In this document: piece by piece, positions 32,229 to 40,900 of the stretch
Layout of the letters: each line of letters opens with the position of its first letter
Position numbering within the stretch: the stretch's first letter is position 1
Made by a program: the position numbers and the translations under genes
Notes under the pieces: generated by a model
The model's database searches: none
The model's input: the letters and a program-made list of their open reading frames with translations, nothing else
What the model was told of the DNA's origin: nothing
Assembly: GCA_934667095.1 (NCBI GenBank)
Contig: CAKULE010000007.1
Span: 1 to 64,000 of the forward strand
Source of the DNA: an uncultured Oscillospiraceae bacterium
GTDB taxonomy: Bacteria > Bacillota > Clostridia > Oscillospirales > Oscillospiraceae
Reading direction: 5' to 3'
DNA length: 64,000 bases

Positions 32229-34583
32229 TCAGCCCTCCCCGGGCTTGGTGGTCATCAAGCGGTAGAGCTCCGTATCCTTTGGCAGCTCATTGGCAAAGGG
32301 CACGATGGCCCCGCCTACCTTGATGAGCCCGTGTCCCGCCGGGGCGTTGTCCACATAGCTCATCTGCGTGTCCGACGCTCCCGTCAGCCGGGCAAGCTGC
32401 TCCCGGTCCGTGGCGGCCTGGTTGAACATCAGCAGGAACTCGGAGTTGGCCAACATTTGCCGTGCCGTGTTGGACAACAGACACTCCTCCACATTCTGCG
32501 TAATGCCGGTGAGTGTGGCGCCGTACTTGCGGAACCGCTTCCAGCACTTGTAGAGAAACTCGCTGCTGTACTTCGTAATGCTGTGCTCGCCCCCGTTGCC
32601 GTTGGAGAAAAACAGGTAGATCTCGTCGATATAGACGTGGGTGTATTTGCCCTCCCTGCGGTTCTGGATGACCCGGTTATAGATGGCGTCCAGCATAACC
32701 AGCAGGCCTACCGACTTCAGATTTTCACCCAGGCCTTGAATGTCGAAGCAGAGGATCCGGCTTTTGGTATTGATGTTGGTCTGGTGGGCAAACACATTTA
32801 AGCTGCCCACGGTGAATAACTCCAGCGCCAGAGCGATCCGGTGGGCCTCCGGGTCGCCCTGCTTCATCAAGTCGTCGTAGAGGTCACGGAGCGTGGGTGG
32901 CTCTCCCTGGTAGTGCTTGATGTAATCCCGATAGATATTGTTCACGCTGCGGTCGATGATGGATTTCTCCTGCGGCTTGATTTTGTCCGCACCCATGAGC
33001 TGCTCGTACAGCGATAGGATGAACTCGGTCTTCATCACCAGCGGCTCTTTGCCTTCTCCATAGCCCTCGAGCATATCCAGCGCATTGATGTGGCAGCCGT
33101 GAGGATCAGACGCAGAAATGGGGATGACCTCCCCGCCCAGCGCCCGCACCAGCTCACCGTATTCCCGCTCCGGGTCCACGATGATAATATCGTGGTCGGT
33201 GGCAAGGGCCAGTGCGGCGACCTCCTGCTTTGCCGCCATGGATTTGCCGGAGCCGGACACGCCGGTGATGAAGCCGTTGCCGTTGAGCAGGTTGTCCCGG
33301 TTGCAGACAATGAGGTTGTGGGACACGGCGTTGACCCCATAATAGATCCCGCCGGGGTCTTGGATCTCCTGCGATTTGAAGGGCATAAGGACAGCGGTAC
33401 ACTCTGTGGTCAAGGTGCGCACGGCCTCGATCCGCTTTAGGCCAAAGGGCAGGACGGTGTTCAAGGCGTCCTCCTGCTGGTAGCGCAGGATGTTAAACTG
33501 GCACCCCCTCGCCCGCCCGATGGCCTGGATGGATTCTGTATCCTGGTCGAGCTGCTCCAAACTGTCCGCCAGATGGGTCAGCGTCACCAGCGCCAACATC
33601 ATCCGCTGATCCCGGCTCATGAGGTCGTCCATAAACTCCTTCGTTTCGCTCCGCATTTGCTCCAGATCATAGGGAATATTGGCAGCGAAGTTGTTATTCC
33701 GGTTCTGGCGCTGCTGCCAGCGGGTGATGTCAGACTCTACCGACATAATCCGTTTGCGAATGTCGCTGACCGCCTCATCCATCGCCACGGGGATGATGTC
33801 GATGGACAGCATCATGGTCCGAGGGTAGTCGGTGAGCTCGGTGACCATGCTGTCGGAAATGAAACTGGCGTATTCCCGCAGGAACAGGGTGCGGCCCACG
33901 TGGCTGCCCAGTTCGTAGTGGTCCTTCTGAAAGGAGATACAGTCCGGGGCAATAGCGTCCCGAAAGTCCTGCCCTCTCCGCATGGAGGTCTCGAGGTCGA
34001 ACTGAAAGAGATCTTCTTCTCCGTGGCGGTAGAAATCGTGCAGGAGCCGCAGCCGGTCTTTGACCGTGATCTCTCTGACGGCGGAACCCATGCGGGAAAG
34101 GCCGGTAGTGAGGTCGGTGCCCACACGGGCAAACACGGCCCGGGCCTCCTCTACGTTTCTCTTTTCGACGGATATGGTGATGTACTTTTCTTGAATGAGA
34201 TCGTTGCTCTCCACCGCCTTTTCCCACAGCAGGCGGTTGTATTCATTTCGGTATAGACCCAGCCCGTCTTCTCTCTCCGGGATCAGCAGAGTCTTGCTAA
34301 AATTCTGCGGATCCAGCCGCCGGTTGAAAAGCGTGATTTTTGCCGTGGCCCCGATGGGGAGTGAATTTAGAAACGAGCAGTAGGCCATGAACAGCTCCCG
34401 CTGCTTTTCCGGGGAGGATACGGCGTAATTGACATCAAAAAAGCGCCAAGTTTTTGAAAACTTGCCGCCCACTTGAAACACGCCGTCTTTATAAATTCGC
34501 TTGATGGGGATGGAGCTCTGTACGCTGCGGGGAATGGAAAAGGCGTCCCACTCCACACTGCGCTGATGGTTCAATCGCTTCAA
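32229..34583 (-). CDS. virB4: VirB4-like conjugation ATPase
   Basis: This 784-residue ATPase powers type IV secretion during conjugation. Walker A is GVSGSGKSMAAK near residue 440, and Walker B is HVYIDEIYLFFSN near 645. Later the arginine-rich ITQNVEECL and LARLTGA region is present. The TTG start at 34583 is supported by AGGAGG 10 bases upstream and by a TTGA overlap with the stop of prgI; the longer open frame upstream lies over prgI in another frame. It is cotranscribed with virD4, maff2, virB6 and prgI. The length is typical. Confidence 0.92.
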   Translation of the reverse strand: MKRLNHQRSVEWDAFSIPRSVQSSIPIKRIYKDGVFQVGGKFSKTWRFFDVNYAVSSPEKQRELFMAYCSFLNSLPIGATAKITLFNRRLDPQNFSKTLLIPEREDGLGLYRNEYNRLLWEKAVESNDLIQEKYITISVEKRNVEEARAVFARVGTDLTTGLSRMGSAVREITVKDRLRLLHDFYRHGEEDLFQFDLETSMRRGQDFRDAIAPDCISFQKDHYELGSHVGRTLFLREYASFISDSMVTELTDYPRTMMLSIDIIPVAMDEAVSDIRKRIMSVESDITRWQQRQNRNNNFAANIPYDLEQMRSETKEFMDDLMSRDQRMMLALVTLTHLADSLEQLDQDTESIQAIGRARGCQFNILRYQQEDALNTVLPFGLKRIEAVRTLTTECTAVLMPFKSQEIQDPGGIYYGVNAVSHNLIVCNRDNLLNGNGFITGVSGSGKSMAAKQEVAALALATDHDIIIVDPEREYGELVRALGGEVIPISASDPHGCHINALDMLEGYGEGKEPLVMKTEFILSLYEQLMGADKIKPQEKSIIDRSVNNIYRDYIKHYQGEPPTLRDLYDDLMKQGDPEAHRIALALELFTVGSLNVFAHQTNINTKSRILCFDIQGLGENLKSVGLLVMLDAIYNRVIQNRREGKYTHVYIDEIYLFFSNGNGGEHSITKYSSEFLYKCWKRFRKYGATLTGITQNVEECLLSNTARQMLANSEFLLMFNQAATDREQLARLTGASDTQMSYVDNAPAGHGLIKVGGAIVPFANELPKDTELYRLMTTKPGEG

Positions 34584-34918
34584 AGCTTTTTCCCCTCCTG
34601 TTCTATGGCCTTCTGGTAGTAGTCCTCCGATCGCCAGACACGTTTGCCCGCCAAGATGACCTCTGATTTCAGCCACGCCCACAGGAATTTCTCCAGTGTG
34701 AGGCCGTTGTACTGAAAGAATCCGGCGGCCGCCACTGGGGCGGTGCCGATGATACATACCCAACCGATGGTTTCGTGATCCAGCGCCCGGCGCAGCCCAA
34801 AATACAGCGCCACGGCGGTGCCCACAGCCAGCACCGAGCACACAAACTGCCGCACCGACAGGCCGAAAAAGAGCGTTTCCCGGTAGGTGCGGATCTCTTT
34901 GTTGATTTTGATTTCCAT
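34580..34918 (-). CDS. prgI: PrgI-family conjugation membrane protein
   Basis: This 112-residue protein begins MEIKINKEIRTYRETLFFGL, the standard start of PrgI proteins, and has two membrane segments near residues 25-65. It acts at the membrane with VirB4, as a VirB3-like subunit. The ATG at 34918 follows AAGGAG by 6 bases. Its stop overlaps the virB4 TTG start. Confidence 0.88.
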   Translation of the reverse strand: MEIKINKEIRTYRETLFFGLSVRQFVCSVLAVGTAVALYFGLRRALDHETIGWVCIIGTAPVAAAGFFQYNGLTLEKFLWAWLKSEVILAGKRVWRSEDYYQKAIEQEGKKL

Positions 34919-34928
34919 ATTGAACTCC

Positions 34929-35768
34929 TTATAGTCCCAGCATTTCTTTAACAATATGGTCGGCGGACTTCACCAGACCCACCAGCACCAGCAGATTAAA
35001 CACGACCTCGCCGAGATAGCTCCACACCTGCGTGATCACAGAAGTGTCAGTGTCAATGGCCGGGGTCCCGCCGGAGGCAAAGGCCGAAAAGATGATACAG
35101 GCCAGCACGATCACCACGCCCTCCATGCACACACCTATGTAACTCCGCAGAAACGCTTTCCCAAACCGGGACGTGCCCTCCCCGGCAAAGGACGCCAGGG
35201 CGATGGGGGACAGCGCCGCATAGAGATAGAGCTTGAAAAAACGGCCGTAGACGGTCAGTATCATGACAAAGGCCAGCACCGTGATAAGCAGGCTCCCCAG
35301 CAGCGTCACCAGCCAGAGGGGAATGCTCGCCAGAAAGCCTACATCTTCAATGGCGGCGGCGATCTCGGCGGGGAGCGCCACCGATGTGCCGGGCAAGCCG
35401 CCGATACTCCCCGCCGCCGTGGCAATAATCCCGCCGCAGATTCGAAAGATATCTACCAGCAGGCTCATGCCATGGGTAATGCCGAGCTTTGCCAACACGA
35501 AGTAGATGAAGTGGCGCAGGATATGTTCCGGCCTCTGAAATTCCCGAAAGCTGGCGGAGCTGCGGAAAATACCGATGGCGAAGAACAGCACCAGCAGCCC
35601 GTAGCCGATGGCCTGCATACCGCCGTTGATGGTCACAATGGTCTGCCAGATGGCCCCGCCCTTGAAGGTCTGCGGCGACTCCGTCAGCAGCGACCACAGC
35701 TCCGCCATTTTGTCATTCCATGTGGCAAACGCATTGGTCAGATTTTCTACGATCCAGTTGTTGTTCAA
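34929..35768 (-). CDS. VirB6/TrbL-like conjugation channel protein
   Basis: This 279-residue membrane protein has about six hydrophobic segments (for example MQAIGYGLLVLFFAIGIF, LVTLLGSLLITVLAFVMIL, MEGVVIVLACIIFSAFA). It has the conserved YAALSPIALASFAGEG loop of the VirB6/TrbL-like proteins of Gram-positive ICEs. The TTG start at 35768 has GGAGGTGAT 5 bases upstream. A strong stem-loop separates it from the Maff2-type gene. It probably forms part of the membrane channel. Confidence 0.85.
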   Translation of the reverse strand: MNNNWIVENLTNAFATWNDKMAELWSLLTESPQTFKGGAIWQTIVTINGGMQAIGYGLLVLFFAIGIFRSSASFREFQRPEHILRHFIYFVLAKLGITHGMSLLVDIFRICGGIIATAAGSIGGLPGTSVALPAEIAAAIEDVGFLASIPLWLVTLLGSLLITVLAFVMILTVYGRFFKLYLYAALSPIALASFAGEGTSRFGKAFLRSYIGVCMEGVVIVLACIIFSAFASGGTPAIDTDTSVITQVWSYLGEVVFNLLVLVGLVKSADHIVKEMLGL

Positions 35769-35784
35769 ATTGAAATCACCTCCC

Positions 35785-35825
35785 AAAGGGGCCGGAAGAT
35801 ACTACCGATCTTCCGGCCCCTTTTT
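35785..35825 (-). promoter_or_regulatory. Stem-loop inside the conjugation operon
   Basis: AAAGGGGCCGGAAGAT pairs with ATCTTCCGGCCCCTTT around a short loop between the Maff2-type and VirB6 genes. On the minus strand only three T follow, so it looks like an attenuator or RNA-processing hairpin that lowers or separates expression. It is not a full terminator. Confidence 0.5.
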
Positions 35826-35826
35826 A

Positions 35827-36144
35827 TTAAATCGCCCCGATGGCCGTCAAAATCTCCTTGGCGAAAGCGATGAGCAGGCCGCCGAACAGGCAGAGAAAGC
35901 CCTGGGTCCGCTGGCTGGCGTCGTGGCTCTGGATGGACATACCCACCTGCACAATGCCCCAGCCGAGGATGATGACGCCGATGGCCTTGATGATACTGAA
36001 AATAAAGTCCGAGAGGTTGTTTACAATGCCCAGCGGATCGCCCGCCGCCAGCGCCGGGGTCACGCAGCAGAGGCAGAGGGCGGCGGCACCGGCCGCCATC
36101 CAGTAGCGCCGCTTCACTCTATTGGGATTCAGATGTTTTTTCAT
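35827..36144 (-). CDS. Maff2-family small membrane protein
   Basis: This 105-residue protein has an N-terminal signal-like segment (WMAAGAAALCLCCVTPALAA) and two hydrophobic helices (FSIIKAIGVIILGWGIVQVG, FLCLFGGLLIAFAKEIL). The family is common in Tn1549-like elements, directly before the VirB6 gene. A VirB2 pilin-like role is often suggested but not proven. The ATG at 36144 follows GGAGG by 9 bases and overlaps the end of virD4 by 26 bases. Confidence 0.78.
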   Translation of the reverse strand: MKKHLNPNRVKRRYWMAAGAAALCLCCVTPALAAGDPLGIVNNLSDFIFSIIKAIGVIILGWGIVQVGMSIQSHDASQRTQGFLCLFGGLLIAFAKEILTAIGAI

Positions 36145-37909
36145 GATCGTTTTCCTCCATATCAACAAATTCGTAGTCGTCCAGCGATGTGAACGCATAG
36201 GGCAGGTCGGGCAGCGTATAGTCCGGCGCCCCGGGCGGCTTGTGGACATAGGCGGGCGCCCCGCCGTCCTCCGTCAACTTGACGTTGGGGTGACGGTTGA
36301 CGTCGTACTTTCTGTCCAGCACGGGGGCCTCCCCCCGGATGAACAGGATTGCCTGATCCGTGGGCAGTTTTCGCACCTCGTCCAGCGTCATCAGCTCACG
36401 CCCCGTCTGCTGAAAATTGGTGGAGCTGGAGCCGCTGCGGCCCTTCGTCTGCCCATGGGTGCGGGTGGCGAGGGTCTCTTTTCCCATCAGCTTCGTGACG
36501 AACTCCAGCGAGGTGGGCTCGTTGCCGCCGCCGAGAAAGAGCAGGGTGTCGCAGTTACCGATAATCCCCTCCCACTCCTTTTCGTACAGCGCCTTGATGT
36601 TCTGGATGTTCTGCACGATAATGTTCAGTCCGATGTTGTAGCTGCGGCAGGTAGCCAGAATTTTCGGGTAGCTCTCCGGCTGGGCCACATTCGCCCATTC
36701 ATCTTGAATGACCCGCACGGGGACAGGAAGCCGCCCGCCGTACTTGGTGTCCGCCCGGCGATAAAGCTCTTGGAAGCATTGGGTGTAGAGCATACCTACC
36801 AGATAGTTCATGCTAGTGTCCGCAATGGGGATCACGCAGAAAATCACCCGCTTTCGCTCCCCCAAACTGCCGAAATCCATCTCGTCGGCGGAGGTCATCC
36901 GTGCGTACTGTGGGAGATTGAAGGCCGCCAGGCGGACGGCGGCGCTCACCAGAATAGACTTTGCGGTCTTGCCCGCCGCCTGCTTGAACACCCTGTACTG
37001 CTTCACCGCCACATGATTGGGCTGTTCTTCCTCCAGCGCCCGGAAAAGCATATCCAGCGGGCTGCGGTATTGGTCGTCGTCCTCCCGCACCTCGGCAAAG
37101 TTCATCATGTAGAGCAGCGTTTCAAAGTTCCGCTCCTCCGGCGGCGCCTCGCTGATGAGGTAGAGCATGAGTGCCGAGTCCAGGGCGATCTCGGCTTTCT
37201 CCCAAAAGGGATCACTGCCGGAGGCGCTGCGGGGCGTGGTGTTGCGGATAAGGTTATCGATGAGGGTCAGTACGTCCTTTTCGCTGCGGATATAGGTAAA
37301 GGGGTTGTACCCGTCGGATTGGCTGGGGTCGATGAGATCAAACACCTTGACGTCGTACCCCTTTGCCTTCAGCAGACCGCCCGCCGAGCGCAGCAGCTCC
37401 CCCTTGGGGTCGGTGATGAGGTAGGAGCAGTTTGCGCTGTAAACGCTGGGCTTGCAGAAAAAGCGGGTCTTGCCCGACCCGGAGCCGCCCACCACAAGGA
37501 CATTCATGTTGCGCCGGGTGATGTGGCCGTCCATGCCCAGCCGGACGTGCTGAGTCAGAATGATATTGGCGTCCTTGTGGGCTCTGTCCGCATACCTGCG
37601 GTCGAGCTCCGCTGGATCGCCCCATTGGGCGCTGCCATACTCCTCACCCGGCCGCCGGTTCTCCCGGCTGGCGTAGTAGAGCGCCATGCCGCAGCCGTAG
37701 AGCAGCAGGCTCCCCAGCAGGAATTTCGGCGTATAGGCCGTCCAGCTGATGGCAAAGGGGCGCTCCAGCACTTGGCTGAAACGCCCCATCCATTGAAACA
37801 GGTTCATGCCGTCCTCATAGGCATAGGCCGCTATGGCAGCCAACCAGAGGATCAGCGGCAGGAGGGCCGCCCACTTGGGGGCGGCCCTCCAAAAATTCTT
37901 CCGCTTCAA
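36119..37909 (-). CDS. virD4: VirD4/TraG-like coupling protein
   Basis: This 596-residue type IV coupling protein brings the relaxase-DNA complex to the secretion channel. Two N-terminal membrane segments (ALLPLILWLAAIAAYAYE, LLGSLLLYGCGMALYYA) come first. Walker A is VVGGSGSGKTRFF near residue 140, and Walker B is VRVIQDEWANVAQ near 400. The C-terminal part includes GRSGSSSTNFQQTGREL. The start is TTG, three bases after the adhesin stop; no clear ribosome site is visible, so translation may be coupled. It is complete. Confidence 0.92.
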   Translation of the reverse strand: MKRKNFWRAAPKWAALLPLILWLAAIAAYAYEDGMNLFQWMGRFSQVLERPFAISWTAYTPKFLLGSLLLYGCGMALYYASRENRRPGEEYGSAQWGDPAELDRRYADRAHKDANIILTQHVRLGMDGHITRRNMNVLVVGGSGSGKTRFFCKPSVYSANCSYLITDPKGELLRSAGGLLKAKGYDVKVFDLIDPSQSDGYNPFTYIRSEKDVLTLIDNLIRNTTPRSASGSDPFWEKAEIALDSALMLYLISEAPPEERNFETLLYMMNFAEVREDDDQYRSPLDMLFRALEEEQPNHVAVKQYRVFKQAAGKTAKSILVSAAVRLAAFNLPQYARMTSADEMDFGSLGERKRVIFCVIPIADTSMNYLVGMLYTQCFQELYRRADTKYGGRLPVPVRVIQDEWANVAQPESYPKILATCRSYNIGLNIIVQNIQNIKALYEKEWEGIIGNCDTLLFLGGGNEPTSLEFVTKLMGKETLATRTHGQTKGRSGSSSTNFQQTGRELMTLDEVRKLPTDQAILFIRGEAPVLDRKYDVNRHPNVKLTEDGGAPAYVHKPPGAPDYTLPDLPYAFTSLDDYEFVDMEENDHEKTSESQ

Positions 37910-37912
37910 GGC

Positions 37913-40900
37913 TCAGTACCCGGTCTTAGGCAGGGTCACCGTCGTCCGTGCGTAGATGGTGGTGAGCCAGCGGGACACCGCCTGGATCCACTGCCCGTTG
38001 TAGCGGCCGCCCACATCCGCCACATTTACAATGCTGGTCCCATTGGCGAGGCCGCCGCTGACCGTCCCGTAGAAACTCGGCGCTTCCACCTGCCCGAAGC
38101 CCGCCTTCACACAGCAGAACACGAACATGACCTCGGTAACACGTTCGTTGGCGGCGAGGCCAAGTGCTGCTGGCCGGGCGTCCAGCACATAGGTCCGGTT
38201 AGTGGAGAGGTTGTCCGCCAGAGTGCGATAGTCCCCGGAGAGGTTGGTCTTGTAGATCACCTTGTAGGAGAGCGGATGGTTGTAGCTGCCGGTAACGATC
38301 CTATTCAATGTCACCTGTGCCGGAAGCTGGTCCCTCCAGTAAAAGGAGTCGAGGGCGATGTTGGACGTATTTCCAATCTGTGAGAACACATAGCGAATGG
38401 GCTGGCCGGGGACGGCCTCCACCGGACCGGTCTTCTGGATGGACACCCCGGTGGAAACGCTGCTATCCTCCACCTCAAAAGTCACGATCTGTCCGTTGAA
38501 CTCCAGGTAGGCGGTCATCACCGTGGGATTGACAGAGTAATGGGCCGGGGCACCCACCTCACGGACGGTGTAGCGGCCCAGTGGAAGCGTTCTGGACACG
38601 GCCCGGCCATTGTGGTCGGACTTGACGGTGTCCACCACGTTGCCCGCCTTGTCGTAGATCTCAAATACCGCCCCCTCCAGCAGCGTCCCGGCAGGCAGGC
38701 CGTTGACGGTGTTATCGTCTGCGGACTTCTTGATGATCTGGATCTGCCCGCACTCCGCTGTGTTCGTCCACTCGATCTCCGTGGTGGAGCCGTAGCGGAC
38801 ATAGATGGTTCTCAGCTTAGGATCCAGCACATAGCCATCCGCCGCCTTGATTTCCCGCAGGTAATAGCGGCCGTCCTCCAGCCCCTCGTCGGCGTAAATA
38901 TAGCCGTCCTGGTCGGTGACATATTCCCCGATGGGATTGTGGTTGCCGTCGTAGAGTAGGAACACCGCGCCGTAAATGCCCCTGCCGGTGGCCTTGTCCA
39001 CCTTGTGGAGCAGGATTCGGGAGAACTTATGGTTGGTCAGCTCCAGCGTGGCCGTCTGGCCGTCCTTGACCTCGATCCGCTGGGGCGTGGCGTCCAGCAG
39101 ATAGCCGCTGGCGGCCTTCAGCTCCGTCACGGTGTACCAGCCGCTGGCCAGCCCGGGGAGCTGAATGACACCGTTTCGGTCAGTGGTGTAACTGCCGATG
39201 ATCTCTCCGTTCATTTTGCGGACCTCAAACTGGACGCCGGGGATCCGCCTGCCGCTGGCCTCATCGCTTTTGATGATGATTAAGCCACCCACGGGTTGGT
39301 TGCGGAACTCCAACGTCACAGTCTGGCCGGCTTTAATGGTGACGGTCTGCGGGGCATCGTCCAGCAGGTAGCCAGCCTTGGCACGGGTTTCTTTCACGAT
39401 CAACGTTGTGCCAGGCGTAATGCCGCTGACGGTGAAGCTGCCGGCGCTGTCGGTCACGAATTTGCCGTTGGCATCGCCCACCACGGTGCCGTCCGCCGTG
39501 GTCACCATGAACTCCACATCGGAGAGGGGGTCGTGGGTCATGCTGTCGTACTTCCAGACCACCAGTGCGGACAGCGGGACATTTTCAAAGGTCAGCGTTT
39601 TGGACGTACCGGCTTTGATGTAGACCTCCTGCGTGTCCTCCTGGATGGAGTAGCCAGCGGGCGGCTCAACTTCCGTCACCTTGTACCAGCCGTCCCGCAG
39701 ACCGGTCAGATGGAACTGGCCGTTCTCGTCGGTAGTGAAGGTGCCAAGATCGTTGATCTCCCCGGTGTCCGTATTGCTGCTGGCGTATATCACTTGGAAT
39801 TTCGCCCCTGGCAGAGGGTCGCCGGTCACGCTGTCTACCTTGTTCACGGTCAGACTGGGCTTCCGGTGGTTTTCAAAATAGACGGTGTGGTCCCGGTTGG
39901 GATAGAGGGTTACAAGCTGGCTGGGCGCGTCCGCCAGATACGGCGATGGAACAGACTTCTCAATGATCTCATACACACAGGGCAGCAGGTTGCGAAGCTC
40001 GGCCCTGCCCTCGCTGTCCGTCTTAATTTCGTCAACGCTGTGGCCGTCCGCCGCCCGGACCTCAAATACGGTGTCCGGGATTGGTTCGCCGGTGTCGGCG
40101 TCATGCTTATACACGATGAGGTTGGGGCGCTTCTGGTTTTCGATCACAAGCGTGCTGGTCTTGCCGGGGAACAGTGCCACATGGTACTCCCGCAGGTCGA
40201 GAATGTGAGCGGCATCCGTGGCCGTTTCCTGCACAGAGTACACACCGGGTTCGAGGTCAGAAAGTAAAATTTCGCCCTGTTCGTTGGTGATGCGGTCGAG
40301 GTAGTGGGTGCCATCCTCGATCTTGGCAATACGGAAAGTCACACCCTTGAGCGGCGTACCGTCCGAACTGGTCTTGATGATCCGGAGAGCGGGCTTGATG
40401 GAGTTGATAAACACGAACTGCGCGTTCTCATTGGCGTCAAGCTGGATCATGCGCAGGGTGTCATCGATCACATAGCCCTCGCAGGACTTCTCCGTTACGA
40501 TGTAGGCCCCGGCGGGCAACTTGGACAGGTCGATCTCGCCGTTTTGGTCAGTCACAAATTCTGCGGGGCCGTAATCGCCAGCCACAGAGCGGATTTCAAA
40601 AACTGCATTGGGGATGACCTTGCTGGGGTCGGCGCTGTCCACCTTGATGAGCCGCAGCCCCGGCTTCTGGTCGTTGAAGAACACCAGTTCCCGGATGCCG
40701 CCCCCGGCCTTCAATTCGACCTCCTGCGGGGTGGTGTCCAGAATGTGCCCGTCGCTGCCGGTGTCCACCTCCATGGCGCGATAAGTGCCGGGAGTGACGT
40801 CCTCCAGCAAGATATCCCCCTGCTCGTCCGTCTGATATTTGCCGAGAGGAACTCCGTCCCGCCAGATCTCAAAGGTCACGCCGGGCATGGCCCGCATGGT

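Noticed and set aside
36122..38383. 753-codon plus-strand open frame opposite virD4 and the adhesin
   Set aside because: It is a reverse-strand shadow of high-GC genes. The minus-strand genes have clear motifs and start sites.
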